A stretch of 60,864 nucleotides of DNA from an uncultured Enterobacterales bacterium (GTDB taxonomy: Bacteria > Pseudomonadota > Gammaproteobacteria > Enterobacterales > CALYQQ01). Of the stretch, positions 10,427-21,723 are shown one piece after another. Numbering within the stretch: position 1 is the first letter of the stretch; every line of letters starts with the position of its first letter. Under the pieces are notes generated by a model that was not told the DNA's origin, did no database searches, and saw nothing but the letters and a program-made list of their open reading frames with translations. The stretch spans positions 1 through 60,864 of the forward strand of contig CALYQQ010000019.1 in NCBI GenBank assembly GCA_945288535.1, given 5' to 3'. The position numbers were made by a program, and so were the translations under genes.

Positions 10427-11179
10427 ATGGGTAGATTGCTATGGTTAAGCTTATGTGTATTTATATTAGTGGGATGTAAGACTGAACTAAGTATATCGGT
10501 TAAGATTTCACAGTTAAATCGTAATACCTATACCTTTATTCCTGCTCAACTTTCCATTGAACTTGATACTTGCAATGAAAAGGAACAACCAAAAAGATCA
10601 TCATTATCCATTAACGAATTACAACATAAAATAAAAGAATTATTACCTCAGGCAACGTTTATTCATTGTAAGGTCATTAATAATGACTATGTGCAGGCCC
10701 TTTTTACTCTACCTATTACTGTCGGTAAATTAAATTTAAAACAAAATAATTTTCTTGATAGAATGTTGTATGTGTTGGGAGGCGATTATAGTATTTATAA
10801 AAACGAGCAAGATAATGTTGTTCGTTACCAATCTTCGCCTTTATTATTAACATTATCAGAAAAAACCAGAGCATTATTTGTTAATCAACTTAGTTCTGCA
10901 GATAAAGCCTCAAATGTATTAATGGGATCACAAATCACCCTCTATATTGAAAATGATACAGGATCAACTATTGATAACATACAAGTGTATGGTGTCTATG
11001 TGAACAATAGGCCTTATGGAATAACACCAGAAAAAATTGTATTACCGGCCGGCCGGGAAATGATAGTTAAACTATCCAATGTAATGTTAGCGACATTACT
11101 CTCACAAAATAAACCAATTGAAGTTTTAGGATTTATCCCGCCGTCAACACCGACGATATTTAGTGATAAAAGCCAATAA
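10427..11179 (+). CDS. Predicted lipoprotein, second of a tandem pair
   Basis: A 250-residue paralogue of the preceding lipoprotein. With the start at 10427 the signal peptide is MGRLLWLSLCVFILVGC, lipobox LVGC with Cys17, followed by KTELSISVKISQL. AAGGA lies 8 bases upstream, whereas the two in-frame ATGs upstream (10406 and 10418) lack a better site and would spoil the signal peptide. The C-terminal part has a conserved YVNNRP motif, matching YINNNP in its neighbour. There is no Asp at +2 after the cysteine, which suggests an outer-membrane destination. Function not recognised. Confidence 0.75.
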   Translation: MGRLLWLSLCVFILVGCKTELSISVKISQLNRNTYTFIPAQLSIELDTCNEKEQPKRSSLSINELQHKIKELLPQATFIHCKVINNDYVQALFTLPITVGKLNLKQNNFLDRMLYVLGGDYSIYKNEQDNVVRYQSSPLLLTLSEKTRALFVNQLSSADKASNVLMGSQITLYIENDTGSTIDNIQVYGVYVNNRPYGITPEKIVLPAGREMIVKLSNVMLATLLSQNKPIEVLGFIPPSTPTIFSDKSQ

Positions 11180-12278
11180 AATGGAGAGATATGCAATTAT
11201 GATAAACGAATAATATTAATTTGTGTGATTCATTATTAATAAATATAAGTTATATATTATTATGGTTAAACAATATCTAATATGACGAATTGATAATAAT
11301 GATCTTGGTAAATAATAAGATTGTCGATATAAGGTATAAAAATAACCATCGTAATGGTCAAACTTTATTTATAATATTAATCTTAATAACCTATTTTATA
11401 AGTGCTTAGCTTGGTTTAGAGTAAACTTTCTGATAACTTCAGTAATCTTGGTTTTCATTATTAAACTTAAACATATAGCTAGGGGCATTTTTAACTTATT
11501 GATTTTATTTTTTACACTAATATTTACCTTATTCGTTTTAAGTATCAATAAATCGTTGTTATTATTATCAATGGTAATGATTTTTTTATAAAGATGTGAA
11601 GAATCGGTAATTGCTGACATCTTCGCTAAGGATATATTGATCTTATTATAATTAACTATAAATGAGCAGTATGGGTATTTTCATAAATATTTTTTGGCAA
11701 AAGTTGATATGTAAAAATGAAATGTCTATCTATGTCATAACAATAAATTATGAAATATAGAATGTTATACAGGGCATTTCATTTTGGATCTATATCGCAA
11801 ATATAAAATAATACTCACTATATAAATATGCATGTTAATGTTGTATTGCAAGCTACTTTAAAAAAGTTGTTTAACGCTATTACAAGTTCACTCATTAAAA
11901 TTAATTAAATCAGTTTTCTTTATTGTCTATCATTGTACCGCTATTAAAATATAATATATTCCCTGCTTTATCGATTAACTGTAATGCAGCTAAAAGGTTT
12001 TATACTGTATTAATGGAGCGGAAATGTTGTTGAAACAAACTTAATTCACGTCGGATAAGCAGTCTAAATAGCTTTAGGCTTCTTTAGGTAAATTCGTTCA
12101 TATTTATCTACTAAAGTTTCATCAATATTATAAGTAATGCGTCAATATATATGCCATCTTTTTAAAGAATGATACTATTTTATTCACATTTTGTATGGTT
12201 GAAACAGAAATAATTATAGATTATTAAAATAAATTTAGTTAAATCGACTGATAATGTCATAAAAAATAATGAATTCGA
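11180..12278. other. AT-rich intergenic region between lipoprotein gene and ilvY
   Basis: About 1.1 kb with no convincing gene. A 74-codon minus-strand frame (11396-11620) is Asn/Lys/Ile-rich, lacks a ribosome-binding site and resembles nothing known; it is typical of chance frames in AT-rich DNA. I saw no clear terminator or repeat. The region could be the residue of lost genes. Confidence 0.5.
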
Positions 12279-13160
12279 TCATAATAATTGCCAAAATGCA
12301 TTAATTACTGGTTCATCAAGGCGTTTTTTATAGACAAAAACACCTAAATCAAATGCGCTAGGAACATGAATATTATTTAATATGATAATTCGGTTTCGAA
12401 TGGCTTCAGGGCTATTATCTAAAACAACATCAGGAATAAGGGCAACTCCACACCCTAATGCAACCATAGATACAATGGCCTCATGTCCGGCGACCGTAGC
12501 ATAAATAAGAGGATTAGCTATTTTTGTTTTTCGAAACCAATGATCTATACGGTGGCGGGTTGGGCCATGCTCAGGCAAAATGAAAGGTACACTTGACCAG
12601 TCAATTTTATTTTGCTTGATAAGTTTATTTACGGGACAAGATAAGGCTGGGGCAATAATAACTAAGGGGATCTCGCCCATACTGATAAAACCAATACTGC
12701 CTGGCAAATAGGTTGGCTGACCAGCAATCGCAATATCGACCATATTAGATTGAATTTTTTCAATAGCATCTGCTGCATCACCGGTCGTAAGTTTGATTTC
12801 TACTTCTGGCTGCTTATCACGAAAGCGATCAAGTAAGCCAGGAAGATGGCTATAGGCTGCCGTTACAGAACAAAATAGCCGTAATTCGCCCTTTAATAAC
12901 GCATTATCTTGTTTTAGGGATTGTGTAATATCTTGAAAATTAACTAATGTTTTTTGGGCAAATTGCTTGAATAAGTATCCGGCTTTCGTTAATTCAACAG
13001 TTCGATTATCACGTAAAAAAAGAGAGTAACCTAGTTCTTCTTCAATGCGCCGAATTTGTCGGGAAAGTGTTGACGGACTAATATAACTTGCTTTTGCCGT
13101 TTTACCAAAATGCCGGCTATCTGCTAATAATAAAAAGAGTTTTAAATCGCGTAAATCCAT
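12279..13160 (-). CDS. ilvY: LysR-type activator of ilvC, IlvY
   Basis: LysR-family regulator of 293 residues matching E. coli IlvY: the N-terminal winged helix MDLRDLKLFLLLADSRHFG...SPSTLSRQIRRIEEELG, then the inducer-binding domain with CSVTAAYSHLP, KLTTGDAADA and VSMVALGCGVALIP. In E. coli IlvY binds acetolactate or acetohydroxybutyrate and activates the divergent ilvC. The divergent layout with a shared 141-base control region is kept here. Confidence 0.94.
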   Translation of the reverse strand: MDLRDLKLFLLLADSRHFGKTAKASYISPSTLSRQIRRIEEELGYSLFLRDNRTVELTKAGYLFKQFAQKTLVNFQDITQSLKQDNALLKGELRLFCSVTAAYSHLPGLLDRFRDKQPEVEIKLTTGDAADAIEKIQSNMVDIAIAGQPTYLPGSIGFISMGEIPLVIIAPALSCPVNKLIKQNKIDWSSVPFILPEHGPTRHRIDHWFRKTKIANPLIYATVAGHEAIVSMVALGCGVALIPDVVLDNSPEAIRNRIIILNNIHVPSAFDLGVFVYKKRLDEPVINAFWQLL

Positions 13161-13183
13161 TGCAGCGTTCCCGAAGCATAGTA

Positions 13184-13198
13184 TTGCAAAATATGCAA
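13184..13198. promoter_or_regulatory. Probable IlvY operator in the ilvY-ilvC intergenic region
   Basis: TTGCA-N5-TGCAA is a perfect palindrome with the LysR-type T-N11-A framework. It lies 24 bases upstream of the ilvY start and about 105 bases upstream of ilvC. In E. coli IlvY binds tandem operators in the same place. A second, less symmetric AT-rich copy may lie just downstream (around 13200-13235), but I cannot define its edges. Confidence 0.6.
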
Positions 13199-13301
13199 TA
13201 TTATATTCTTAATATATCAATTTAAGCAATATTCATTCTGTCATATTATGTGATAACTAATTGGTATTTTTTATTGTTTGTATAACGATTCGGAGATCAT
13301 C

Positions 13302-14780
13302 ATGGCAAACTACTTTAATAAATTAAATTTGCGTCAGCAGTTAGCACAACTAGGTAAATGTCGTTTTATGGGACGTGATGAGTTTGCTGATGGAGTAAAT
13401 GTTTTAAAAGGTAAAAAAATTGTTATTGTTGGTTGTGGTGCTCAAGGATTGAATCAAGGATTAAATATGCGTGATTCAGGTCTGGATATCTCTTTTGCAT
13501 TACGTAAAGAAGCTATTACCGAAAAACGTCCGTCATGGTGTAAAGCAACCGAAAACGGCTTTAAAGTTGGTTGCTATGAGGAATTAATTCCTCAAGCGGA
13601 TTTGGTGATTAATCTGACACCCGATAAACAGCATTCGGCTGTAGTACGGTCAGTTCAGCCGTTAATGAAACAAGGAGCTGCATTAGGTTACTCCCATGGA
13701 TTTAATATTGTCGAAGTTGGTGAAAAAATTCGTCCTGATATCACGGTGGTCATGGTTGCACCTAAATGTCCAGGTACCGAAGTACGTGAAGAATATAAAC
13801 GTGGTTTTGGTGTCCCGACGTTAATTGCCGTGCATCCAGAAAATGATCCTAAATGTGAAGGATTAGCAATTGCCAAAGCATGGGCTTCAGCAACTGGTGG
13901 ATGTCGTGCTGGCGTTTTAGAATCATCATTTGTTGCTGAAGTAAAATCTGATCTTATGGGTGAACAAACCATCTTATGTGGTATGTTACAAGCTGGTTCA
14001 TTGCTATGCTATGACAAAATGATTGAGGATGGTATAGATCCCGCTTATGCCGGAAAATTAATTCAGTTTGGTTGGGAAACTATCACAGAAGCCTTAAAGC
14101 AAGGTGGTATTACATTGATGATGGATCGTTTGTCAAATAATGCAAAATTACGTGCCAATATATTATCTGAGCAGATGAAAGTATTGTTAAAACCACTATT
14201 CCAAAAACATATGGATGATATCATTTCGGGCGCATTTTCTGAAAGAATGATGGCCGACTGGGCAAATGATGATATAAATTTACTCACTTGGCGAGAGGAA
14301 ACCAGTAAAACTGCGTTTGAACACGCGCCCAAATTTAATGGCAAGATTAGTGAACAAGATTATTTTGAGCACGGCTTACTTATGGTAGCAATGGTTAAAG
14401 CTGGTGTTGAACTGGCTTTTGAAACAATGGTTTCTGCAGGTATTATAGAAGAATCAGCTTATTATGAATCATTACATGAATTACCATTAATTGCTAATAC
14501 TATCGCACGTAAACGGCTATATGAAATGAATGTGGTGATTTCTGATACAGCTGAATATGGAAACTATTTATTTGCTAATGTCGCTTTACCGCTTTTACGT
14601 GAGAAACTAGTTCCCTTAATACAATCGGGGGATTTAGGGAAAGCAATGCCGGTAACTACAATTGATAATGCTTCATTACGTGATGTAAATGAAGCTATTC
14701 GCAATCATCCTATTGAAGTTATTGGCCGTAAATTACGTAGTTATATGACAGATATGAAAAAAATAGCTGTCGCAAATTAA
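13302..14780 (+). CDS. ilvC: Ketol-acid reductoisomerase (class II)
   Basis: NADPH- and Mg-dependent enzyme that isomerises and reduces acetolactate or acetohydroxybutyrate. The 492-residue length marks the long class II form found in enteric bacteria. The Rossmann motif is [18 protein letters not shown]. Metal- and substrate-binding blocks include [11 protein letters not shown], the duplicated C-terminal knot domains with [12 protein letters not shown] and [11 protein letters not shown] chose the ATG at 13302 ([14 protein letters not shown], as in E. coli) with GGAG upstream, instead of the upstream start at 13278. Probably activated by IlvY. Confidence 0.96.
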   Translation: MANYFNKLNLRQQLAQLGKCRFMGRDEFADGVNVLKGKKIVIVGCGAQGLNQGLNMRDSGLDISFALRKEAITEKRPSWCKATENGFKVGCYEELIPQADLVINLTPDKQHSAVVRSVQPLMKQGAALGYSHGFNIVEVGEKIRPDITVVMVAPKCPGTEVREEYKRGFGVPTLIAVHPENDPKCEGLAIAKAWASATGGCRAGVLESSFVAEVKSDLMGEQTILCGMLQAGSLLCYDKMIEDGIDPAYAGKLIQFGWETITEALKQGGITLMMDRLSNNAKLRANILSEQMKVLLKPLFQKHMDDIISGAFSERMMADWANDDINLLTWREETSKTAFEHAPKFNGKISEQDYFEHGLLMVAMVKAGVELAFETMVSAGIIEESAYYESLHELPLIANTIARKRLYEMNVVISDTAEYGNYLFANVALPLLREKLVPLIQSGDLGKAMPVTTIDNASLRDVNEAIRNHPIEVIGRKLRSYMTDMKKIAVAN

Positions 14781-14817
14781 TCATCGAATAGCGATACATT
14801 AACGCGGATATCAGATA

Positions 14818-14850
14818 AAAAGAGATACTATCAAGAAGTATCTCTTTTTT
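14818..14850 (+). terminator. Terminator after ilvC
   Basis: AAAAGAGATACT (14818-14829) pairs with AGTATCTCTTTT (14837-14848) and runs into T residues. In E. coli ppiC follows ilvC; here the terminator is followed almost directly by rep and no ppiC is present. Confidence 0.85.
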
Positions 14851-14946
14851 GTGTTATTAATGTTGTAAATCCATTAATGAATTAATAAGCCGGTTTTGGT
14901 ACACTTTTTGCTGGAAATTCTAATATTATTAAGTATAAAACTCATT

Positions 14947-16971
14947 ATGCGTTTAAATCCTAGTCAACAGCAAGCTGTTAAGTATGTAAGTGGTCCTTGT
15001 TTAGTTCTCGCCGGCGCAGGTTCGGGAAAAACACGTGTTATCACTAATAAAATAGCTTATTTGATTCGAGAATGTGGCTACCAAGCTAGGCATATTGCTG
15101 CGGTTACTTTTACGAATAAAGCTGCTCGCGAAATGAAAGAGCGGGTTATGCAAACATTAGGAAATAAAGAAGCAAGAGGATTGTGTGTTTCGACTTTCCA
15201 TACGTTAGGCCTTGAGATTATTAAGCGTGAATATGCTGCATTAGGCATAAAAGCTAATTTTTCATTGTTTGATGATCAAGACCAAATGGCATTATTAAAA
15301 GAACTTACTGAACCCTGGCTGGAGCAAGATAAAACGCTGCTTATGCAGTTAATTAATATGATATCGACCTGGAAAAATGGGTTGATAAGTCCTGAACAGG
15401 CTGCTACAAAAACGCAATCGCAACAAGAAAAAACATTTAGTCATTGTTATACTTTATATCAACAGCAATTGAAAGCTTATAATGCGTTAGATTTCGATGA
15501 TCTTATTTTACTACCAACGTTATTACTTAAATCAAATAGTGAGATTAAGCTGCGGTGGCAGCAACGGTTACGTTATTTACTCGTCGATGAATATCAAGAT
15601 ACCAATACGAGCCAATATGAATTAATCAAGCTGCTTGTCGGAAATCGTGCTCGATTTACCGTTGTGGGTGATGATGATCAATCTATTTATTCCTGGCGTG
15701 GTGCGAGACCCCAAAATCTTAGTTTACTTAAAAATGATTTTCCTAATTTAATGGTGATCAAGCTTGAGCAAAATTATCGTTCGTCAGGTTGTATTCTAAA
15801 AGCGGCCAATATACTTATTGCAAATAATCCTCATTTATTTGAAAAAAAATTATTTTCTGAATTAGGTTATGGCGAACCTTTAAAAGTATTAACGACAGAT
15901 AATGAAGAACATGAAGCAGAGCGTGTCGTTGGTGAGTTAATTGCACATCGTTTTATCAATAAAACAGATTATAAAGATTATGCCATTCTTTATCGTGGAA
16001 ACCACCAATCACGATTATTAGAAAAAGTACTAATGCAAAATCGTATTCCGTATAAGATTTCGGGAGGAACGTCGTTTTTTTCTCGTGCGGAAATTAAAGA
16101 TCTAATGGCTTATTTGAGGATCTTGACGAATCCTGATGATGATAGTGCATTTTTACGTATTATTAATACACCTAAACGAGAAATCGGTCCTGTAACATTG
16201 CAAAAATTAGGTGAATGGTCAAATTTACGTGGTGTCAGTTTATATCGAGCATGTTTTGATGTCGGATTAAGTCAGCATCTCACAGGTAAAGGATTGGATG
16301 CATTGCAGGGATTTATGCGTTGGCTAGATGATATTGCTGTCAATGTTAATCGCGATCCGGTAAAGGCTGTAAAAACATTAATTCATGGCATTGATTACGA
16401 AAGTTGGTTATATGAAACGTCACCAAATGTTAAAGCTGCTGAAATGCGTATGCGTAACGTTAATCAACTTTTTAACTGGTTGACTGAAATGCTTGAGGGA
16501 TCAGAGCAAGATGATCCTATGACGCTTAGTCAAGTCGTTGGCCGTTTTACCTTAAGAGATATGTTAGAGCGGGGTGAAAGTGATGATGATCTTGATCAAG
16601 TACAACTTATGACTTTACATGCCTCAAAAGGATTAGAGTTTCCAATTGTTTATTTAATAGGTATGGAAGAAGGATTGTTACCACACCAAACAAGTATTGA
16701 TGAAGATAATATTGACGAAGAACGTCGCCTAGCTTATGTTGGTATTACACGTGCGAAAAGAGAATTGATTTTTACGTTATGTAAAGAGAGACGACAATTT
16801 GGAGAAACAATCAAGCCTGAACCAAGTCGTTTTTTATTGGAATTACCACAAGATGATTTGCAATGGGAAAATGGGCGTAAGGTTATCAGTGCTAAAGAAC
16901 GGCAATCGAAAGGACTTAATCATTTGGCTAAAATTCGAGCGCAATTAGCGCAAGCGAAGAAAGGAGATTAA
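14947..16971 (+). CDS. rep: ATP-dependent DNA helicase Rep
   Basis: Superfamily 1A 3'-5' helicase, 674 residues (E. coli 673), that removes proteins ahead of the replisome. Motifs in order: Walker [10 protein letters not shown], motif Ia [14 protein letters not shown], motif [10 protein letters not shown], motif [16 protein letters not shown], motif IV EQNYRSS, motif [14 protein letters not shown], motif [17 protein letters not shown] start it at the ATG at 14947, giving [11 protein letters not shown] as in E. coli; an upstream in-frame start at 14896 would add 17 unrelated residues. gppA, which follows rep in E. coli, is absent. Confidence 0.95.
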   Translation: MRLNPSQQQAVKYVSGPCLVLAGAGSGKTRVITNKIAYLIRECGYQARHIAAVTFTNKAAREMKERVMQTLGNKEARGLCVSTFHTLGLEIIKREYAALGIKANFSLFDDQDQMALLKELTEPWLEQDKTLLMQLINMISTWKNGLISPEQAATKTQSQQEKTFSHCYTLYQQQLKAYNALDFDDLILLPTLLLKSNSEIKLRWQQRLRYLLVDEYQDTNTSQYELIKLLVGNRARFTVVGDDDQSIYSWRGARPQNLSLLKNDFPNLMVIKLEQNYRSSGCILKAANILIANNPHLFEKKLFSELGYGEPLKVLTTDNEEHEAERVVGELIAHRFINKTDYKDYAILYRGNHQSRLLEKVLMQNRIPYKISGGTSFFSRAEIKDLMAYLRILTNPDDDSAFLRIINTPKREIGPVTLQKLGEWSNLRGVSLYRACFDVGLSQHLTGKGLDALQGFMRWLDDIAVNVNRDPVKAVKTLIHGIDYESWLYETSPNVKAAEMRMRNVNQLFNWLTEMLEGSEQDDPMTLSQVVGRFTLRDMLERGESDDDLDQVQLMTLHASKGLEFPIVYLIGMEEGLLPHQTSIDEDNIDEERRLAYVGITRAKRELIFTLCKERRQFGETIKPEPSRFLLELPQDDLQWENGRKVISAKERQSKGLNHLAKIRAQLAQAKKGD

Positions 16972-17050
16972 TAATTTTTTTATTTGTTTCATCTTTATAC
17001 ATTTAACTTGATTATTTAATTTCTTTCTTACTATTAATTTTATTAAGAAT

Positions 17051-17083
17051 AAAAAAGGTTTCTTTTAAAAAGAAACCTTTTTT
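17051..17083. terminator. Bidirectional terminator between rep and rhlB
   Basis: AAAAAAGGTTTCTTT (17051-17065) and AAAGAAACCTTTTTT (17069-17083) are exact complements, with T runs on both strands. It lies between the convergent rep and rhlB genes and can serve both. Confidence 0.85.
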
Positions 17084-17123
17084 ATAAAAATTGATTCCTG
17101 CATAGCGTACTGGTGCATAAATG

Positions 17124-18407
17124 CTAACGACCAGCACCACTATTAGTTGATTTAGTCCTTGAGTTTTTACGCGTATTATAACGGCGATTATGGTTATTGC
17201 GACTCTTGTTACTTTTCTTGGGCGCGGGCAAATCAGTGAGTAATGCTTCAGGATCATAACGGCTCACAGGAATAGCATGTTCTATATATTTTTCAATAGC
17301 AGGTAAATTTAATGCATATTGCTCACAAGCTAAAGAAATTGAAGAACCATTCGCGCCGGCTCTCCCCGTACGTCCAATTCGATGAACATAATCTTCACAA
17401 TCATCAGGAAGATCATAATTAAAGACGTGAGTCACTTCAGGAATATGTAATCCACGCGCGGCAACATCTGTGGCAACCAGTATATCAAGATGACCTTTAG
17501 TAAATGAGTCTAAAATTTGTAAACGCTTTTTCTGCGCAATATCGCCCGTCAACAATCCCACTCTGTGGCCATCAGCGATCAGATGACTCCAAATTTCTTC
17601 ACAGCGATGTTTTGTATTTGCAAAGATAATACAGCGATCAGGCCACTCATCTTCAATAAGTGTTTGCAGTAAACGCATTTTATCTTCATTGGATGGATAA
17701 AATAATTCTTCTTTAATATTATAAGATGTTTTCTGCTCTGGATTAATAGAAATATCTTGATAATTATTCATATATTCAAAAGCCAGTTCTTTTACACGAA
17801 ACGATAAGGTAGCGGAAAATAATAATGTTAGTCGTTCAGTTGCTGGTGGCATGCGACGAAATAGCCAGCGTATATCTTTAATAAAGCCCAAATCGAACAT
17901 TCGATCAGCTTCATCCAACACAACAACTTGAATGCTAGATAAATCAAAAATATTTTGTTTAATGTAATCAATAATACGACCTGTCGTACCAATGACGATA
18001 TCAATATTTTTTTCGAACGCTTTTACTTGTTTCTCATAGCTTTCACCACCATAGGCTAGTGCCATTAATAGACCAGTTTCTTGAGACAGCAGACGTGCAT
18101 CATTGAAAATTTGGACGGCTAATTCACGTGTTGGTGCCATAATGATAGCACGAGGTTGTTTTTTTTTGCGTGGCTCGGACGTAGGATGAGTGAGTAAATG
18201 ATTAAACGTAGATATAAGGAAAGCCATTGTCTTTCCTGTACCCGTTTGCGCTTGTCCAGCAATATCTTTTCCCGCTAATGTAAGAGGTAACGTGAGCACC
18301 TGAATTGGCGTACAGTTATGAAATCCCTGTTTTTCAAGAGCGGCAATTATTTCTGGCTGTAATGCAAAGTCAGCAAACTTTTTTTCAGTTAAATGTGTTT
18401 TGCTCAT
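17124..18407 (-). CDS. rhlB: DEAD-box RNA helicase RhlB
   Basis: DEAD-box helicase of 427 residues, the RNA helicase of the RNase E degradosome. Motifs: FHNCTPIQ (Q motif), AQTGTGKT (motif I), PTRELAVQI (Ia), [21 protein letters not shown] (II), SATLS (III), [10 protein letters not shown] and [10 protein letters not shown] (V and VI). The C-terminal tail (about residues 400-427) is Ser/Arg/Asn-rich and basic, as in E. coli RhlB, where this region helps bind RNA. Divergent from trxA, as in E. coli. Confidence 0.95.
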   Translation of the reverse strand: MSKTHLTEKKFADFALQPEIIAALEKQGFHNCTPIQVLTLPLTLAGKDIAGQAQTGTGKTMAFLISTFNHLLTHPTSEPRKKKQPRAIIMAPTRELAVQIFNDARLLSQETGLLMALAYGGESYEKQVKAFEKNIDIVIGTTGRIIDYIKQNIFDLSSIQVVVLDEADRMFDLGFIKDIRWLFRRMPPATERLTLLFSATLSFRVKELAFEYMNNYQDISINPEQKTSYNIKEELFYPSNEDKMRLLQTLIEDEWPDRCIIFANTKHRCEEIWSHLIADGHRVGLLTGDIAQKKRLQILDSFTKGHLDILVATDVAARGLHIPEVTHVFNYDLPDDCEDYVHRIGRTGRAGANGSSISLACEQYALNLPAIEKYIEHAIPVSRYDPEALLTDLPAPKKSNKSRNNHNRRYNTRKNSRTKSTNSGAGR

Positions 18408-18535
18408 AGTCGTCTAAATAAAGGTTAAACTTATTGTTATGGAAGTATTGCTTTGTAAAAGCATATAATATGCAATACAGTTAGAAATAGTTTACACGAA
18501 AAGCAAACATATTAAGAGTAAATTAGGATATAAAT

Positions 18536-18862
18536 ATGAGTGATAAAATTATTCATCTGACCGATGACAGCTTTAAAAATGATGTATTACAAGCAAAAGG
18601 CCCGGTATTAGTTGATTTTTGGGCAGAATGGTGTGGCCCTTGTAAAATGATAGCCCCTATATTAGATGAAATTGCTAATGAGTTTGCCGGTAAATTAACT
18701 GTTGCAAAACTTAATATTGATGAAAATCAAAATACAGCACCTCAATATGGTATCCGTGGTATTCCTACTTTATTACTTTTTAAAGATGGACAAGTCCAGG
18801 CGACTAAAGTCGGTGCTTTATCTAAATCACAATTAGTTGAATTTATTAATCAGCATCTATAA
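18536..18862 (+). CDS. trxA: Thioredoxin 1
   Basis: A 108-residue thioredoxin with active site WCGPC (Cys33 and Cys36) and the cis-proline loop [11 protein letters not shown]. It is a cytoplasmic disulfide reductant for ribonucleotide reductase, PAPS reductase and other partners. Length and sequence are nearly those of E. coli TrxA. It lies between divergent rhlB and rho, the ancestral enterobacterial order. Confidence 0.96.
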   Translation: MSDKIIHLTDDSFKNDVLQAKGPVLVDFWAEWCGPCKMIAPILDEIANEFAGKLTVAKLNIDENQNTAPQYGIRGIPTLLLFKDGQVQATKVGALSKSQLVEFINQHL

Positions 18863-19200
18863 TATTTAGAAATGTCCAGCAAATATAATATTTTTTTATT
18901 CATTGCTGGACGTTGAATACAAAGCATGGTAATTTATTTACACTGCACATAAGAGCTTTTCTATAATAACCTATTGGTCATACTTCTTCTTGAGCCTTTG
19001 ACAGAATGAAACAAGCCAAATAAAGCAACAGTTAGTAATCCGTTTTTATTCTGGTTGTTCAAGACTATTATATCGTTTAATTTTATTTGAATTTAATATG
19101 ATTATTAGGGTATTTTTGTATTAATTTTACAGGTGCAATTTATTATTGACTATTCATTAAATATATTCGAGATATACCTCTGGTTAAAGAACCCACCATT
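18863..19200 (+). other. trxA-rho intergenic region with a long hairpin (rho leader)
   Basis: A 338-base gap contains an inverted repeat whose arms AATGTCCAGCAA (18871-18882) and TTGCTGGACGTT (18903-18914) pair with one G-T wobble around a 20-base AT-rich loop. No T run follows, so it is not a classical terminator. I found no recognisable RhoL leader peptide. In E. coli the long rho leader mediates autoregulation by Rho; that may also hold here. Confidence 0.45.
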
Positions 19201-20460
19201 ATGAATCTTACCGAATTAAAAAATACTCCCGTAACTGAGCTAATTGCTCTTGGGGAAAACATTGGGCTTGAAAATTTAGCTCGTATGCGTAAACAAGATA
19301 TTATTTTTGCCATTTTGAAGCAGCATGCAAAAAGTGGTGAAGATATTTTTGGCGACGGCGTACTTGAAATTTTACAAGATGGTTTTGGCTTTTTGCGTTC
19401 TGCCGATAGTTCTTATCTGGCTGGTCCCGATGATATTTATGTATCACCAAGTCAAATTCGTCGTTTTAATTTGCGTACAGGTGATACTATCGCTGGAAAA
19501 ATTCGCCCACCAAAAGAGGGTGAACGCTATTTTGCTTTATTGAAAGTAAATGAAGTAAACCACGATAAACCAGAAAATGCCCGTAGCAAAATTCTTTTTG
19601 AAAACTTAACACCATTACATGCGAACCAACGTTTACGTATGGAGCGCGGTAATGGTTCCACAGAAGATCTTACTGCAAGAGTTCTCGATCTAGCTTCTCC
19701 GATTGGTAAAGGACAACGTGGTTTAATCGTTGCACCACCAAAAGCGGGCAAAACAATGCTACTGCAGAATATTGCGCAAAGCATTGCTTATAATCATCCT
19801 GATTGTGAACTTATGGTGTTATTAATTGATGAGCGTCCGGAAGAAGTTACAGAGATGCATCGTTTAGTAAAAGGTGAGGTTATTGCATCAACCTTTGATG
19901 AACCTGCATCACGCCATGTTCAGGTTGCGGAAATGGTAATAGAAAAAGCCAAACGTCTGGTTGAACATAAAAAAGATGTTATCATTTTATTGGACTCAAT
20001 TACTCGATTAGCGCGTGCTTATAATACGGTTGTTCCTGCATCAGGGAAAGTCTTAACTGGTGGGGTAGATGCCAATGCATTACATAGACCAAAACGTTTT
20101 TTTGGTGCTGCGCGTAATGTCGAAGAAGGTGGTAGCCTGACAATTATTGCGACGGCATTAGTCGATACAGGTTCGAAGATGGATGAAGTTATTTATGAAG
20201 AGTTCAAAGGAACGGGTAATATGGAACTCCATCTGTCACGTAAAATTGCAGAGAAGCGTGTATTCCCTGCGATTGATTATAATCGCTCTGGTACACGTAA
20301 AGAAGAATTATTAACGACGCCAGATGAATTGCAGAAAATGTGGATATTACGTAAGATCATTCATCCTATGGGAGAGATCGACGCAATGGAGTTTTTAATA
20401 AATAAACTAGCGATGACAAAAACAAATGACGAATTTTTTGATATGATGAAACGTTCTTAA
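19201..20460 (+). CDS. rho: Transcription termination factor Rho
   Basis: Hexameric RNA-dependent ATPase of 419 residues, the same length as in E. coli. It starts [15 protein letters not shown]. The cold-shock-like RNA-binding domain includes [13 protein letters not shown] (about residues 55-67). The P-loop is APPKAGKTM (residues 178-186) and Walker B ends in [16 protein letters not shown]. The Q-loop/R-loop region [20 protein letters not shown] is intact. Its presence implies Rho-dependent termination acts in this AT-rich genome. Confidence 0.96.
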   Translation: MNLTELKNTPVTELIALGENIGLENLARMRKQDIIFAILKQHAKSGEDIFGDGVLEILQDGFGFLRSADSSYLAGPDDIYVSPSQIRRFNLRTGDTIAGKIRPPKEGERYFALLKVNEVNHDKPENARSKILFENLTPLHANQRLRMERGNGSTEDLTARVLDLASPIGKGQRGLIVAPPKAGKTMLLQNIAQSIAYNHPDCELMVLLIDERPEEVTEMHRLVKGEVIASTFDEPASRHVQVAEMVIEKAKRLVEHKKDVIILLDSITRLARAYNTVVPASGKVLTGGVDANALHRPKRFFGAARNVEEGGSLTIIATALVDTGSKMDEVIYEEFKGTGNMELHLSRKIAEKRVFPAIDYNRSGTRKEELLTTPDELQKMWILRKIIHPMGEIDAMEFLINKLAMTKTNDEFFDMMKRS

Positions 20461-20591
20461 TATAAGTTCCCGTTAGCAGACGTCATACGAATATTTATTG
20501 CGAATATAATCGTGTGGCGTTTTTATCAGCGACAAATTTATATTTAAATGTTGTATGCTTAATGTTAGTTTTATACAAGGGACTATTAACT

Positions 20592-21674
20592 GTGAGTGTA
20601 GTTAATATGCTTGTTACACTGGTATCGGTTTTTTTATTTTCACTACTCTTTTTATTAGCAATAAGAGTTATTGCAAAACATATTGGTCTTGTTGATAAAC
20701 CAAATTTTCGTAAGCATCATCAAGGAGCAATACCTCTTGTCGGAGGAATTACTCTTTACGTCGGTATTTGCTTTTATTTTTTTATTGCCAATAATCCAAT
20801 AGAAAAACTCTCCATTTATTTGGCTTGCGCAGGGTTACTGGTATTTGTAGGGTGTCTTGATGATCGATTTGACCTTAGCGTGAAGCTTAGGGCGACAATT
20901 CAGGCATTAGTCGCTTGTACAATGATGTTTGTAGCCGGTCTTTATTTAAGAAGTTTAGGTGGAATATTAGGGCCTTGGGATTTTAATTTAAGTTGGTTTG
21001 GTTATATAGTCACCTTATTTGCCGTGGTAGCCGCAATTAATGCCTTCAATATGATTGATGGTATTGATGGTCTGCTAGGAGGAGTTAGCTCTGTTACATT
21101 CATAGCATTGGCAATTGTTCTTTATAGTGATGGGCAAACCCAGTTAGCGGCATGCTGTTTAGCTATTATTGCGGCGATTTTACCTTATATTTTATTAAAT
21201 TTAGGTTTATTTGGCCAGCAATATAAGGTATTTATGGGCGACGCTGGTAGTACATTAATTGGATTTACGGTTATTTGGATTTTACTACAAAGCACTCAGG
21301 GCTCAGGTTATCCGCTTTATCCTGTTACAGCATTGTGGTTTATAGCCATTCCTTTGATGGATATGATTGCCGTAATGTATCGCCGATTACGTAAAGGTAA
21401 AAGTATATTCTCACCCGATAGATTACATATCCATCATATTATCATTCGTTCTGGTTTTACACCCCGTCAAGCATTTGCATTAATCACGTTTGTAGCGGTT
21501 ATTTTTGCTTCTATTGGTATAGCTGGTGAATATTTGCCCTTTATCAAAGAGTGGATGATGCTAATCTTATTCATATTAATGTTTATTTTATATGGATTTT
21601 GTCTAAAAAATGCCTGGCGTTTGGCTCGTTATTTGAAAAAAATGAAAAGAGCCAGAAAAAAGCAATCTATTTGA
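20592..21674 (+). CDS. wecA: UDP-GlcNAc:undecaprenyl-phosphate GlcNAc-1-phosphate transferase
   Basis: Polytopic inner-membrane enzyme that makes lipid I of enterobacterial common antigen (ECA). With the GTG start at 20592 it has 360 residues. AAGGGA lies about 10 bases upstream, and the spacing to the first membrane helix equals that in E. coli; upstream in-frame starts give an unconserved extension. Signature blocks: LVDKPNFRKHHQGAIPLVGGI, the acidic pair in GCLDDRFDLS, NAFNMIDGIDGL and the cytosolic HIHH motif near residue 280. First gene of the wec operon. The product could also prime O antigen synthesis. Confidence 0.93.
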   Translation: MSVVNMLVTLVSVFLFSLLFLLAIRVIAKHIGLVDKPNFRKHHQGAIPLVGGITLYVGICFYFFIANNPIEKLSIYLACAGLLVFVGCLDDRFDLSVKLRATIQALVACTMMFVAGLYLRSLGGILGPWDFNLSWFGYIVTLFAVVAAINAFNMIDGIDGLLGGVSSVTFIALAIVLYSDGQTQLAACCLAIIAAILPYILLNLGLFGQQYKVFMGDAGSTLIGFTVIWILLQSTQGSGYPLYPVTALWFIAIPLMDMIAVMYRRLRKGKSIFSPDRLHIHHIIIRSGFTPRQAFALITFVAVIFASIGIAGEYLPFIKEWMMLILFILMFILYGFCLKNAWRLARYLKKMKRARKKQSI

Positions 21675-21723
21675 TCACGCTTGGGTTATTATTTATTCTC
21701 CCTAATATGGTGGAATTATAGCG

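Noticed and set aside
11396..11620. 74-codon minus-strand frame between the lipoprotein gene and ilvY
   Set aside because: Composition is Asn/Ile/Lys-dominated as expected by chance in AT-rich DNA, with no ribosome-binding site.
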